The position numbers were made by a program, and so were the translations under genes. 64,000 bases of DNA, taken from Sarcophilus harrisii (lineage: Eukaryota > Chordata > Mammalia > Dasyuromorphia > Dasyuridae). Under the pieces are notes generated by a model. The model was not told the DNA's origin. It saw only the letters and a program-made list of their open reading frames with translations, and ran no database searches. Shown one piece after another: positions 31,290 to 43,759 of the stretch (its first letter is position 1; each line of letters begins with the position of its first letter). Location of the stretch: the NCBI RefSeq assembly GCF_902635505.1, contig NC_045429.1:430307669-430371668 (forward strand). Direction: 5' to 3'.

Positions 31290-32230
31290 TCATGAACTGC
31301 CATACTTCCCTGAGCTCCTTTTTCTGGAAAGTAGAATATTGCCCTCACTTCCCTTGGAGGTCCCCCCCCAAATTCTATAACTTGATGTTTTTTTTCCCTT
31401 TCTGAGGAGGTGATAATAGATTCAGTATTGCCAATAGATAATAGACCTCAGGGACAATGCCTGAGCACATGTGATTCTTAGTCAGGTCAGAAGTTAGAAC
31501 ATCTACTTCCTCTTCTGCTGTTGCCTCTTTGGAGGGAGAGGGAGGAGCAAGGTACCAGTATTCTACTCAGTGAACACAATGACTGATTTTGCCTTCTTAA
31601 CCTCTGCCAAATCCACATCATCCTCATTCTCCTTAGTCATATATATGACAGAACCAAATTCTTTTTATCTTCATTGCTTTGACTAAACATATAGCCTTAC
31701 TTCCCTTTCAGAGATTTTTTAGCATCTATTTTTTTATGGTGATTTTTTTTCCAGTTCCCCATTTGCCTTTCTCCTCCCTGTCCATTCATAAATTTCCAAA
31801 TACATAGAACCAGTAATTGCGTAAAACACTGAGAATGTTTCCGCATCAGTTAAAGTTACCCCCAAAGCAGAAAATTTAACATTTTTCCAAAGGTTTTAGG
31901 GGAAAGATTTCAGATTCTTCAGCAAATATATGTATATATATATATATATGCAAAGGCTACCTCTTTTTATTGTGTTGTAAAGGAAATATTTCTCCAGCTA
32001 TCTTTGAAGTCAGGAGTTCCTAAGTATGGAGAACCAACTTCTTAACAGAACCCATGAGCAGCAATGACAGTCTCTCCCTCTCTAGGTTGTCATCTATCTC
32101 CCTTTATTCTTTATCTGAGCAAATTACAGCTTCTTGACTTATTGACAAAAAGCTTAGTAAGTGCTCTTCACTCATTGAGTACCTCCTGCCATAAAAACAG
32201 CATGGAAATTGCTTGTACATTTGAAATAAG
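31290..32230. other. Unassigned stretch
   Basis: No gene or family recognised. A short (TA)n lies at about 31928-31950 and a run of nine C at 31363-31371. Confidence 0.35.
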
Positions 32231-32384
32231 AAGGCATCTTAAAGATCATCTATCTGAATGATTTTGAACAAATCACTTAGCTTCTCTATGTTCCAGTTTC
32301 CTCATATGTAAATTGAGGGAATAGACTTGGAGTTAGGAAGATCAAAATTCAGATCTTTTCCAATGCCCTTGCTAGCTAAGTTGG

Positions 32385-32645
32385 GTGATATAAGTATTTA
32401 TATAGCACCTGCTATGGGAACTGTGCTAAGTGCTTTTTACACAAAGGATTGCATTTAATCCTCACAAGTACCCTGCAGGTAGGGTAGGTGCTATTATTAC
32501 GCTTATTTTATAGTTGAAGAAACTGAGACAAGCAGAGCTTAAGGGATTTATTCAGGATAACATAATTCATCAATGTCAGAGGCTGGATTTAAATTTGGGT
32601 CTTCCTGATTTCAGGCCCCACTTTATTCCCTGCACCACCAGCTTC
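32385..32645 (-). repeat. Near-complete MIR, reverse
   Basis: All parts are present: 'gtatttatatagcacctgctatggg', 'tttaatcctcacaagtaccctgcaggtagg', 'ttattttatagttgaagaaactgagacaagcagagctt', 'ggatttaaatttgggtcttcctgatttcaggcc'. Confidence 0.85.
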
Positions 32646-32884
32646 CTCTAGTATTTACCTATGATGTTTTTGACAAGTCATTCACCTCCCCAATTATACA
32701 AGGATGTATTGGATTTAATGTCCTTTCATTTCTCAGTTTATGAGTCTATGATTCCCTTATTTGAGGGAAGTAGGAATATAATATATATGATGACATTTAA
32801 ATCCATAAAATCTTATAATTGTTTTTTAATGTGCTGCATAGATATAAAATGATCACTTCCCTCATTTTACAAAGGAAGACATTG

Positions 32885-33015
32885 TACATGTCTCCCCTAA
32901 TAGAATATAAGCTCCTTAAGGACAGGAATTAGTTTCATATTTGTCGTTTTTTTTAGCCCCCACACAGCATAGTACCCAACCCATAGCAAGTGCCTAATAA
33001 ATGTTTATTGATTAT
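32885..33015 (+). repeat. L2 3' end
   Basis: 'aatataagctccttaaggacaggaattagtttcatatttgtc' to 'agcaagtgcctaataaatgtttattgat'. Confidence 0.7.
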
Positions 33016-33019
33016 CTGA

Positions 33020-34000
33020 TAAATTGGGTAAAGCCCAGAGCAGACACATTAAGGTCAAGAAGACAGTAGAAGAGTCTGTCTCAGAATCTGGTGCTCTCTT
33101 CACCATAGCTCTTTCAGAGATTGGTAAAGACCCAGGGGATCCAGATAGAACATTTGGATATGGCCCTTGCTGAGTTAGAAGTATTTATCACTCTTAACTT
33201 CTGGCTGGCTCTCCAGAGTTGCAGTTAATATCTGGGCTTTGAAGATGTTTGGGTGGAAACCATTGTCATGAGTCTTATAATGCTGGGAATATTGTGTGGG
33301 TTGTTTTTTTAATTGATACTGGAAACATGAAGAACTTTGCAGAATTTATTTCATCCAGTAGCTCTTGGAAAGGGAAGAGGTTTTGGCATATTTTCTTCCA
33401 TTTTATAAGACAGGAAAATTAAGGTCCAGAGCAATAAGCCATTTCTTTGTCACACTTAGATTTCCTCAAACTTGATGGAGAACACATTGTTGGCAACCCC
33501 AAGGAAAACAAGGAGTACTGGTTCCTTCTACCATCATTCTCTACTCTCTTTGGAAGGTAGAAATGGAAGCAAGAGAAGGGTCTTGTTTCAGGACTCCAAT
33601 TACTTCCTAAAAGATTACTCACTCCTATTCTTCCAGGCATCTAGGATATGAGCAATTTCTTTTCTTTCTTCTTATTGGGAATCAGTTTTTCCCATCTGTA
33701 AAATTGGAGGGATTGAATTTGATCAGGGGTTCTTATCTTCTTTCATGTTATGAATCTGTTTGGCAACCTAGTGAATTCTATGAACTTTTAAAAAAATTAA
33801 AAAATTAAAAAAAATTAATACAATACATAGGATTATGAAGAATGTCAAGTATATGGAAATATAGAAATCAAAATATTTTTTTAAAAACTGAATTCAGGGA
33901 CTCTGGGTTAAAAGCTCCTGGAAAAATGATTTCTAAAGCTCCTCACATTTCTAAACCTGTGATTTTAGATGATTTCTTTACCTCCTACAATCTCTAAATC
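33020..34000. other. Mostly unassigned, with small MIR pieces
   Basis: MIR-like scraps at about 33405-33435 (reverse) and 33690-33760 (forward); the remainder shows no gene. A 73-codon minus frame near 33419-33640 has no recognisable signature. Confidence 0.4.
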
Positions 34001-34009
34001 ATATACATC

Positions 34010-34220
34010 AGGCAACAAGATACTGTGGAAAGATCATGAATTGTGGAGTCAGATAACCTGGCAAAAAGTTCTTTTAATGAAGCCCACAACTTATATGATC
34101 TTGGGCAGGTAATTTTCTGGTATCATGCCATAGTTCCTTCTGTAAAAATGAAAGAGTTGAACCAGTTAGCTTTGAATGTCCCTTACAGCTTAGGATCTTT
34201 GACCATATGACCCTAAATGG
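34010..34220 (+). repeat. MIR-like SINE
   Basis: 'aagatactgtggaaagatcatgaattgtggagtcag', 'tatgatcttgggcaggtaat', 'gttccttctgtaaaaatg', 'ccttacagcttagg' keep the MIR order. Confidence 0.65.
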
Positions 34221-34414
34221 CAAAGATCAGAATAAGCTTTCAATTCTAATGACTTTTTCTCTAAGTCTCATTACTTTGGTTATAAAAGGATGACCCTCCC
34301 TCTCATTAACAAGGAGGGATTTTTTTTTTTTTATTTAAGGAAAGGGAGGATTACTTGGTCTTCTGTCCTGTCTATGACTTGTTTGTACATAGTTGGTAGC
34401 ATGTTGTTTTCTCC

Positions 34415-34545
34415 ATTAGATTGAAATTCTTCAGAACGGGGACTGTCTGCCTTTTTTTTTTTTTTTTTTTTTTTTGTATTTTAAGGGCTCAACACACTGT
34501 CTGAAACAACACAGGTGTTTAATAAATGTTTATTTACTGACTGGC
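34415..34545 (+). repeat. L2 3' end with poly-T expansion
   Basis: 'agattgaaattcttcagaacggggactgtctgcc', a T run of about 24 bases at 34452-34475, then 'aacaacacaggtgtttaataaatg'. Confidence 0.65.
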
Positions 34546-34639
34546 CTTTTGAAGAGAACAAGAAAACAGAATAAGATAGGGAAAGAGTGATTTAGCCATC
34601 TCCATGCTCTCCAAAAAAAGTACTAAAGACAGATCCCGC

Positions 34640-35260
34640 TAAAGGGCCAGGGCTTGGGTTGGGGGGAGTTAATAAAAGCCTCATATAGAAGGTGAATCTG
34701 GAAGGAAATCAGAGATTCCAAGATGAAGAGGTGAGGAGAGAGAGTAGTTCAGTCAGGGACAGTGAGATGAGAGGGTGATTTCTTGGGCAAAGACTTGGAG
34801 ACAGGAGATAGAATGACATGTAAAGAACAACACAAGGATCAGTTTGGCTGCATTGTAGAATGTATGAGGGGGAATTACACACACACATACTGACACACAT
34901 ATATAAAATAGATTGAAATAAGATCATACAGGGCTTTAATGGGAGTATATTTGATTGATTGATTTACATTATTAATATCTATAATGGGAGTTTATGTTTT
35001 ATGTAGTTATTCATATTATATATATTTATATTGAATGAGAGTTTATATTTGATTTATATATTTATGTTTATACAAATATATTCATATAAATATATTTATA
35101 ATTGGAATTAATTAAGCTGAGTAGTAGAAAGGTCAGATCTGGTCTTCAGGAATAACATCTTCCCAGTAGTGAGAAAGATGGCTTAGAGGTGGAAAAGACT
35201 GAGTAAGAGAAACCAATTATGAGTATTGTAGTAGTCTGGATGAAAAGTGATTTAGGTCTG
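34640..35260 (+). repeat. Old unassigned mammalian dispersed repeat
   Basis: Phrases such as 'acttggagacaggagatagaatg', 'tttggctgcattgtagaatg', 'catacagggctttaatggg' and 'attgtagtagtctggatgaaaagtgat' recall a widespread ancient mammalian repeat, also seen near 39150-40170. An AT-rich block (34940-35105) lies inside. Family not assigned. Confidence 0.45.
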
Positions 35261-35274
35261 ATCTATGAAATAAC

Positions 35275-35830
35275 ATAATTAAAGAGCTTGAGAGACTTAT
35301 CATTACCTCTAGCATCAAATATAAATTTCTATATGGCAAATGAAGCCCTTCATAACATAGTCCCTTCCTTTCTTTCCATTCTTATAGTTCACTCCCCTCC
35401 TTATAATTCCGTATTTCAATTTCCCTGGTCTCCTTGCTGTTCCTCACACATGACATCCCACTCTCACCTTTTGCACTTACTGTCCCTTATGTCTGGAATG
35501 TTTTCCCTCCTCACCTCCATCTCCTAGCTTCTCCAGCTCCCTTTAAAATTCAACTCTACTTCCAGTTTTTGCAGGAAGCCTTTCCCAACTCTCCTTCCAT
35601 CGTCTAACTGGTAAAACTTTTTCTCTGAGGTTACCTTTTAGTGACACTGTCTATATCTTGGTATATAATTATTCATATGCTTTCTCTTCTTTCTCCCTCC
35701 CCATTAGAATTGAAACTTCTTGTAAATAGGAAGATTTGTTTTCTTTTGCCTTTCGTGGTTTCTGTAATGCTTAGCATAGTTTCTGGCACATCGTAAGAGA
35801 TTCATGAATGCTTATTGACTGACCATAAAC
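35275..35830 (+). mobile_element. L2 3' part
   Basis: 'caaatgaagcccttcataac', 'cacttactgtcccttatgtctggaatg', 'ttgcaggaagcctttcccaac' and the end 'agtttctggcacatcgtaagag' follow L2. No intact frame. Confidence 0.75.
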
Positions 35831-36284
35831 CAAACTCTTCACAAGATCTAGTGAGTCACACTGGCTTTGGAAAGGTTTTAATTTAAGGGAAAAGTGGCGC
35901 TGAAAAACAGCTAATTTGCAAGTGGTTTCTACACTATTTTCATTATACTGAAATCATCCTTGACTGTGACAAGGAAGTACAAATCCTGGCAGGTTCTGCC
36001 AAACTGGAAAGGCTTTCATTAAGGGCCTGGTGAGGGATCATCTATCTTCATCCCGGACTGGCTTGTTGAGTTGAAAGAGACTCTCCATCAGGTTTGCTGC
36101 ATCAACTCTTGGAGATGCTCCATAGAAAGCTCCATGAGAACAGTTTTCTTTTTTTTTTTTTTTTCTGTCCCTCATATTTACATTCCTAGTTCCTAGGACA
36201 GTAAAAAAATGTTCTAAGGGAAGAATAGGGTCAGTTTCACTGTAGAGAACACTCATATGGTAGATCATAGCTGCTTATATAAGC

Positions 36285-36360
36285 AACCAATCAATAAGCA
36301 TTTATTAAGCATCTATCCTGTTCAAGCCTGTGCTTAGCACTGCAGATATGGGAGACACAC
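36285..36360 (-). repeat. SINE fragment
   Basis: 'aataagcatttattaagcatctatcctgttcaagcctgtgcttagcactgcag', the end of a CORE-type SINE. Confidence 0.55.
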
Positions 36361-36602
36361 AGAGAAACAGAAAGACAAAGAGACACAGAGCCAGAGAGAG
36401 CCACAGAAAACAGAGACATAGAAACAGAAAGTGAGACTGAGAATGAGAAAGAAATAGAGTGAGATGGAGGCAGAAGGCTAAAGGAAGAGAGAAGAAGTAA
36501 GGGGAAAAAAGGAAGTAGGAAGAGAAGGATGGAGTAGAAAGAAGAAAAAGAACAAGAACAAGAAGAAAAAAAAAGATGATGATGATGATGATGATGATGA
36601 TC
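36358..36602 (+). repeat. Purine-rich tract ending in (GAT)n
   Basis: GA-rich imperfect repeats (36358-36545), then A-rich, then ten GAT units (36575-36602). Confidence 0.85.
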
Positions 36603-36604
36603 TT

Positions 36605-37250
36605 TGCTTGGATGCTTCTACTGAGAGGGAACTCACTACCTTACAAGATAGCCTATTTTACCTTTGGGGAATGCTAATGGGAAGGAGAAGGATAGAGGAA
36701 AGAAGAGAGAGAAAAAGAGAAGTAAAGAAAAAAACAAAGTCCTGACATTATAAATTGTCTGTCAATGGGTAGCAGAAATAATAATATCCTTTGCCATAGT
36801 AAATCTCAATTATCATTTAAAGAATTTCAAAACAATTTTTTGAGCCCAAATTGGCTAATGATTTTTAAGGAAGACATTTTTATGCTAGAAAGCATTTAGA
36901 TGAGTGTGGATACAGCTAGTGAAGTATCATATTTTCAGGACATATGAGAAGTGGTGGAAGGCATTGCAGATATCTGGCCTAGTGAAGAACATAAATGTGA
37001 CATGATGTTGCTGCTTTCAAGAATTTGGCAGATACATGGAAACAGATTTGACCATGCTCAGCTTGGTCCCAAAGGGACCAAGTTCACTCACTTTTTTTTT
37101 ATTTTTCCCAGAACAATCTTGATCAAGAGAGATGTGGTTAGAAAAGACTGATGATGATTATGGAAGCTCTATTTTCCTAGAAGGAGGATTTTTAAGAGAG
37201 AAATTGCTTCAGGGAGTGGCTTGACAGAGTTCAACAGAATATATTTAGAA
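36605..37250. other. Unassigned stretch
   Basis: Purine-rich at the left; no gene or repeat family recognised. Confidence 0.35.
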
Positions 37251-37261
37251 AGAAGGTAAAA

Positions 37262-37695
37262 GTAACCTGAGAAGAAAAATAAAAATGCAAGCAAACAATA
37301 ATAGAGAGAGTGTAAATGCTATGTTGTGGTCCACACTCATTTCCCAGTGTTCTTTTGCTGGGTGTAATTGATCATCACTGATCAATGGGCATCCATTCAA
37401 TTTCCAGTGTCTAGCCACTACAAAGAGACCTGCCACAAACATTTTTGCACAAACAGGTCCCATTCCCTTCTTTAAGATCTCTTTGGGATATAAGCCCAGT
37501 AGTAACACTACTGGATCAAAGGGCATGCACAGTTTGACAACTTTTTGAGCGTAGTTCCAAATTGTTCTCCAGAATGGTTGGATCTATTCACAACTCCACC
37601 AACAATACATCAGTGTCCCAGTTTCCCCACATCCCCTCCAACATTCCTCATTATCTTTTCCTGTCATCTTAGCCAATTTAATAGGTGGGTTCACC
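37262..37695 (-). mobile_element. L1 3' end with internal deletions
   Basis: Antisense L1: 'aaaaatgcaagcaaac' and 'gctatgttgtggtccacactc' (3' UTR), then the ORF2 C-terminus ('ctttaagatctctttgggatataagcccagtag', 'gcgtagttccaaattg'). At about 37365-37385 the UTR jumps to ORF2 sequence across the short 'attgatcatcactgatcaat', so roughly 280 bp of the normal L1 is missing. Confidence 0.85.
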
Positions 37696-37699
37696 CATT

Positions 37700-38330
37700 C
37701 TTTTAAAATTATAAATTCTTGAAGTACAAAAAAAGTCAGTTTTTTAAATTTGCTGAAAGCAAGAACTAAGATAGGTATGTTTTCATGGAGTAGAAGTGTG
37801 AAAAATATGGAGCAAGAGGCATACTCAATCAGTGTATAGTAGGCAAGTATGATGCTACCAAAGTGGACAGCTCTGGTGCTCAACCAGTGAAATAAAGGAA
37901 CTCTAAAGATGAATTTTGCTTGCCACTTTTTTTCTGAATGACCTAGGTAATGTATGGAACCAAAGAAAGGTGATAATAAGGGCTCTCTTCTATTCAAAGG
38001 AGACTATAAAATGGAGGAATTATTGCTACTTAGAGTATTTGAACTGAACTTAGCAGAGTTATAAGGGTGAAGAAGGAATAGAAGCCTGAGAACACCTCAC
38101 AAATACTTAGAGTGGCCCAAATTTCCTTCTTCTTTTATAAAAAAGAACTTTGTTGAAAACCATATTTTCTTTTGTACTGAGAAAAGGAGGAGGAGAAACG
38201 GTATAGAAAAGATACTCTAAGATAAAAGCAGAAGATGACTTCACCCTCTATATACATTGTGGGTTTCAAGGTTTAGAAATTGCTTCATGTAAAGAGGTTT
38301 CTTTTTGAATCATAAGCTGACTTCCTCTGA
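37700..38330. other. Unassigned stretch
   Basis: No gene or repeat recognised; the 137-codon minus frame at its left end is antisense L1 that runs on into this sequence. Confidence 0.35.
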
Positions 38331-38349
38331 AGTCTCACTGATATTTTAT

Positions 38350-38870
38350 GTGTGTCACATGCCACCAATAATCTAAAACACTTGAATGCTACTGATGCAC
38401 TGTTGGTGTTTATTTTGGCTGTTGCTAGAGACATGAATTGGTGTGACTATTCTGGAATTTTGACTTATTCTAAGAAAATGAGTAAAATGTCCACATCGTA
38501 CATTGCTTGGCCTGGCACCCCTAAGGCAACCAAGAATAAAAAAAAAAAAGGTTTAATCATCAAAATGATTATAGCAACATTTTTGTAGTAGCAAAGAACC
38601 AAAAACAAAATGCAGTCCCATTGACTGGGGAATGGCCAAACTCATAACGGCACACAAATGTAATGAAATATTATCACACTGTAAGAAATGAAATGCATGA
38701 AGAATATAGACAAAGCATAAGAAAACTTATATGAAAAGTTAAGTAAGCAGAATAAGAAAAGCAATATATAATACACACAATGAAAATGGAAAGGATGACT
38801 GAAAATAGACAATGTTATTTCATTATAATGAGCAAACTTGATTCCAAGGAAGACACATGAGAATGTACTT
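38350..38870 (+). mobile_element. Old L1 ORF2-end fragment
   Basis: 'atgcactgttggtgtttattttgg', 'ttgtagtagcaaagaacc', 'gactggggaatggccaaact' and 'tgaaatattatcacactgtaag' keep the ORF2 end order. Heavily mutated. Confidence 0.6.
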
Positions 38871-39149
38871 TCCTCTCTTATTCTCAAATGTGGGAGGCTA
38901 TGGGTATGGAGTACTTCATGTCACATTGGACTTTGTTTATGTGCTGATTAGTTTTAAAGAGCTATTTTTTCTATTTATGTCTTTATTCATTTATTTAATG
39001 CAGAATGATCCTGAATAGTTGAGAAAGAATATGTTGGGAAATGAAAATGACCTAACAATATAAAAAAGAAGATATCAATTAAAAAGTAAAAATAAATAAG
39101 AAAGCAAGTAAAAAAAATTGATTTATCAATTGATTTATCACTAATGTGC

Positions 39150-40170
39150 CAATTACTAGGATTTTAAGAAAAAAAGAAACATTTTCCCAGCCTTCAAAGA
39201 ATTTATAGTCTAATAAGACAACAAAAGGCATTCAAAGCAGATACAAAGTAACCTACAATTGGAAGCCATTTGTAGCTGAAAAGACTAGGGAGTACCTAGG
39301 AAGTACAGAAGATACAACTTTACTAAGTCTTGAAGGAAGATGCAGAATAGTAAATACCAAAGCTCAGATATGAGAGGTGGATTGTTTTGGATGAGAACCA
39401 AAAAACAGGGCAATATTGCTAGAGCATGTGGAGGAGAGCAATATGTAAAACAAAACAAAACAAAACAAAAACTATAAAATTAGAAAGATAGGAAAGAAAG
39501 GATAGGAAGGAAGAAGGAATTAATGGTTTTAATGTCAAATAGAAGAGCTTATGTTTGATTTTCAGATTAATAAAGAGCCTCTGGAATTTATTGGGTAGAG
39601 TAGCAACATGGGCAAACCTATACTTCAGGCAAATCACTTTGGAAACTATGTGGAAGATGGATTGGAGCGGGGAGAGGCTTGAAATCAGAAAACCAATTAG
39701 GAAACTATTGAAATCTTCTAGTCAAGATGTAGTGAGGATAGAACTAGAGAGGTAAGAAGGGGATAGATGTGAGAGAATTTGGAGAATTAAAAGCAAGATT
39801 TGGCCACTAATTTCAATGAAAGTGAGGAGCTGAGATTACAATCATGATTATGAAACCGTATGACTGGAAAGATGGCGGTGTCTTTGACAGAAATGGGGAA
39901 GTTTGGAGGAAGAAAGAATTTGGGGGTAAGTGTAATGAATTTTATTTTGAACATGCTAAGTCTGAGGTACCTGAAGGATATCTAATTTGAAATTAGCTGT
40001 TGGTTATGTGGTAATGGAGCTCTGTCAAGAGACTAGCTTAGATTCTTAGATCTGAAAGTTGTCAAAACACAGGTGATAATTAAATTCATGAGAACTGCTG
40101 AGATCACCAAGTGAATGTAAATCAAAATAGAAGAAAAGGCAGCCCAGGGCAATGTGTTGGGAGATACTTA
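39150..40170 (+). repeat. Long copy of an old unassigned mammalian repeat
   Basis: 'taatgtgccaattactagg...ttcaaagaatttatagtctaataag', 'ataaagagcctctggaatttattgggta', 'gcaggcaaatcactttggaaac'-like text, 'ttttgaacatgctaagtctgaggtacctgaaggatatc'. I recognise the ancient repeat pattern but not its name. It contains an (AAAAC)n array. The frames are not coding. Confidence 0.45.
39447..39471 (+). repeat. (AAAAC)n array
   Basis: Five units. Confidence 0.9.
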
Positions 40171-40339
40171 CTGTTCATTGACAAGATATGCAATTCAATC
40201 CAGGATAAGAGACTGAAAAGCACTGGTCAGGCATATGGAATGAGAGCATCAGCATGAATATCCAGACAGGAGAGAGTATCCAGGAAAAGAGACTCCTCCA
40301 GAATGTCTCTCATATGCCCTTGGATCATCATATTTTGGC

Positions 40340-41100
40340 ACAAAAAAAGTCCTGCATTTGGAGGCAAGCCACTTGGCTTCAAATCTTGACTTATTGCCCA
40401 ATGATATGGACAAATCATTTCCTCTTTCTTGGCCTCAACTTCCTCCTTAGTAAAAAGAGGGGATGAAACTAGAGGACCTCTATGTTTCCTTCTAACAGTA
40501 AGTCATTTCTTATGATCTCTGCTGACTGTGCTCCGTACAAACAGGGTCTCTCAGAATCCTAGAGTCAAGTCTCTGAAGAAAGAAGGGAATGCTTTTGTCA
40601 GATGAGAAGGAAAAAGCAACTTCAAGCAAAAGAAGCTACTCAAAGCAGCAAATGCCCACAAAAATAATTTAGCCCATCAGTCAATGGGTATTTCCTGCAA
40701 GCCTGTGGTGTACAAAGTCTCAGTGTGAGGGTCTTGGGATACAAAATGTCTCTCACTATCAAGGTCCCGAGGTGAGAAATCATTTGCCAATGTCACAAAA
40801 GCAACAAGTTGTAGAGCTAAGATTTGAACCCAGGTATCCAAGGCATTCACAATCTAACTGTGGGCAAAATCCATGGAACTAAAAAAGTGAGAAGTAAATA
40901 AGAGTACATAATTAACCACTAAATAATACAGTGTAAGGCACACTAACTCTGGAGTTAAAGAGGCTGAATTCAGAACCTTTATGATACTTACTAACTGTGC
41001 TACCTTGGTCAACTCACATAAACTCTCCATGACTATTTTCTCATCTGTAAAATGAGGATGATTGACTGACTTCCAATTCTAATATGATCCTTGAGATTTA
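40340..41100. repeat. Cluster of three MIR-like pieces
   Basis: Forward at 40340-40510 ('cttggcttcaaatcttgac', 'acaaatcatttcctctttc'), reverse at 40770-40850 ('agatttgaacccaggtatcc'), forward at 40925-41100 ('cactaactctggagttaaag', 'ctaactgtgctaccttggtcaac', 'ttttctcatctgtaaaatgagg'). Confidence 0.65.
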
Positions 41101-41534
41101 CTATAGACTGGCTTGGAAAAGACACAAAAGGAATAAAAATAGTGGAAAACCCCTAAAACCTGATTAAGGAAGATCTGGAAAAACAGAGGATTCTGGCAAT
41201 GTCTCTTTTTCCACACTAGTCAGCTCAACCCTGCATACAGTCTTTTCAAATGAATAGCTCATACTACAATGACTAGGACTTTGGGAATAACAATGACATG
41301 TGGCTGAGATGAATCATACCTAAATTCTCATTCCTGAGTTATCCTGGCATGAATTGAAAGCATTTAAGGTCATCTCTAGCCTTTCCCTAATTCTGGTCCA
41401 TAGGGATTATGGTTTATTTTGTTTTCCACTATATGAATTGAGATTGACCTATTTTTTTTTAATCTCAAAGGATCATAAAGCAAAAGCTTAGAGCTTACCT
41501 AGTTGAGGAATCCTTAATTTTTCATGTGACATGG

Positions 41535-42260
41535 ATGCCCTTGAGCAGCAATTGGATAAGGCCAATTTCTTGCCAATTCCTATCAAATTCACCTTTGCAA
41601 CATCTTTTGAATCCACCTCATTTTCTCCTCTGATAATGTCACCACTCTGGTGCAGGATCTTATCATCTTGGATTATTGCAAGAGGTCCTTGTGGGTCTGC
41701 TGCCGCAAGTCTCTCCCTACTGCAATCTACCCTCCCTTCAGCTACTAAAATGATTTTCCTAAAGCACAAATCTGTCAATGTCACTCAATAAACTCCAGTA
41801 GCTCCCTTTTACCTCCAAAATAAAATATAAACTCCTCTAGCATTGATAGTTCTACAAGCCTACCTTCCTTCCATCTTTCTAGTCATCTTTGCTCCTCAAC
41901 ACATAGCCATATGATAACAGTCATTTCCCAGGACTCTTCACCTTTCAGCTTCAGGCATTTTCCCTGGCTATTCTTAAAACCTGGAATGCTCTCCCTTCTT
42001 ATCTCTCTTTATGGTCTTCAATGGCTTCCCTTAAGTCTAAACTTACATCCCCTCTTCTATAGGAAGCTTTTTCTAACCCCTCTTAATTAGAATTAAGAAA
42101 TGTGCCTTTTTCTTTGTGTAATTTCTCATGTATAGCTACCTTGTTAGTTTTCCTATTGGATTGTGAGCTCCATGAGAATATAGATTATCTTTTGCCTTTT
42201 TTATATCCTCAGCACTTAGCATAGTGCCTGGCACATAGCAAGTACTTAATCAACATTTTT
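41535..42260 (+). mobile_element. L2 3' half
   Basis: 'ttggattattgcaagaggtcc', 'gcaatctaccctcccttcagctac', 'cacaaatctgtcaatgtcactc', 'ctggaatgctctcccttcttatc', and the end 'cactttagcatagtgcctggcacatagcaag'-like text (about 42211-42240). No open frame of the family remains. Confidence 0.85.
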
Positions 42261-42414
42261 GACTAACTTACTTTGGACCCCTTCTCAGACAATTATGTTA
42301 ATACATAAACAAAATACATATGATTAGAAAGGAAGTGAATTATATAGAAATAATTATCAAACTATTTGACAAAAACAAATTTATGAACCCAGGACCCCTT
42401 CTTTTTATAACTCC

Positions 42415-42545
42415 TTCATTTTGCAGAGGAAGAAACTGAGGCCCAGGAAGAAGAAATGCTCTCTCAGAGAGCACACAAGTCAAAGAATCAGGATTTCAGT
42501 ATAGGTCTTTTGAATCTAAATGCCATGCTTCCCTCCATATACATT
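42415..42545 (-). repeat. MIR fragment, reverse
   Basis: 'cattttgcagaggaagaaactgaggcccaggaag' and 'gtcaaagaatcaggatttcag'. Confidence 0.65.
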
Positions 42546-42899
42546 GCCACCTCTCTTTTAAAAGAAGATCCTTCTTTGGGGTATGGGTATGGGTCTTTCC
42601 TTCTCAACTCTCAGGTTCACTTTGTTCTGCCTCTGGTAAAAAAAAAAAAATATTATCTCAGCAGCCTGCTAAAAAATCCACTTGGCTATTTAACTTCCAA
42701 ACTCTCTAAGGATTCTCTGTGTTTAAAGGTGGAAGACAGGGAAGAAGACAGGGTGAGGGGAGTCTCTATACCCACTGATCTTTAATCTTAGTTTCCATCA
42801 TAATATTTTCCAACTGCTTGTCTGATTCTTAGGTGCTTTTATTTTTAATTTTTACTTTTATATTATTTGAATTGTGACCAAGTCAAGCATTTATTGAGT

Positions 42900-43120
42900 G
42901 TCTACTCGACCAGGAATTGTAAAACTTTGGCTCAGAATTAAAAAAAAACTTGAGTTCAAATCCTGCCTCAGACACTAATGGTATAACTTGGACAAGTCAT
43001 TTAACTTCTATCTGCCTCAGTTTTCGCATCTGTAAAATGATAATGATAATAACAACAACAAAGATTTCCAGAGCTGGTTACTTCCCAGATATCTTTTGAG
43101 TAATCCAATTTAAAATAAAC
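42900..43120 (+). repeat. MIR-like SINE
   Basis: 'cttgagttcaaatcctgcctcagacactaatgg', 'ggacaagtcatttaacttctatctgcctcagttttcgcatctgtaaaatg', followed by a TAA/CAA run. Confidence 0.75.
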
Positions 43121-43349
43121 AAAAATAAATTAGAGAGTGACTGGAGTGACTGATGCCATCAGTTCTCGAGCCATCTATGTGAGAGAGCATGGGGAAAATA
43201 GCAAAATGCCAACTCTATGTATGGAAAAATAACTTTGGACTATAGATTTAGAATTGGAAGGAATTATAGAGATCATCTGGTCTACTGCCTTCATCTATTT
43301 TTTTTTTCATTATATTAGCCAGAGTTATACATTTAAGTGATGTTGATGG

Positions 43350-43590
43350 TGATGATAACGATAGCCAGCATTTATATAATATTTTACTGCTTGTAAAGTG
43401 CTTTACAAATGTTATCTCTTTTGATACTCAACAATCCTGTGAGGTATGTACTCTGATTATTTTATAGATGAGGAAACTGAGGCAGATAGAATTTAAGTGA
43501 CTTACCCAGGCTTACACAGCTAATAAGTATTTGAGACAGGATTTGGACCCAGATCTTCTTGAATCCAAATCCAGTATATCACCTTATAGG
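43350..43590 (-). repeat. Near-complete MIR, reverse
   Basis: 'agccagcatttatataat', 'gtaaagtgctttacaaatg', 'gatgaggaaactgaggcagatag', 'gacttacccaggcttacacagctaataag', 'ggatttggacccagatcttcttg'. Confidence 0.85.
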
Positions 43591-43759
43591 TCTGTGTGAT
43601 AACAGAGATGGGATTAAATGAAAGAACCCTGATTACATATTTGTTTTTAGATCTTATACCTTTTCTCACCCTCCTCCATTAAATTACTCTCTGAATATCA
43701 CAGGAAAAAAAAAATGAAGCAAAAACAACCAGTATGTATGACAATGTGTGTAAAATTCC

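Noticed and set aside
37584-37997. 137-codon minus-strand frame with Cys/Trp motifs
   Set aside because: The C-terminal part is L1 ORF2 and the rest is unrelated flank read through; no gene.
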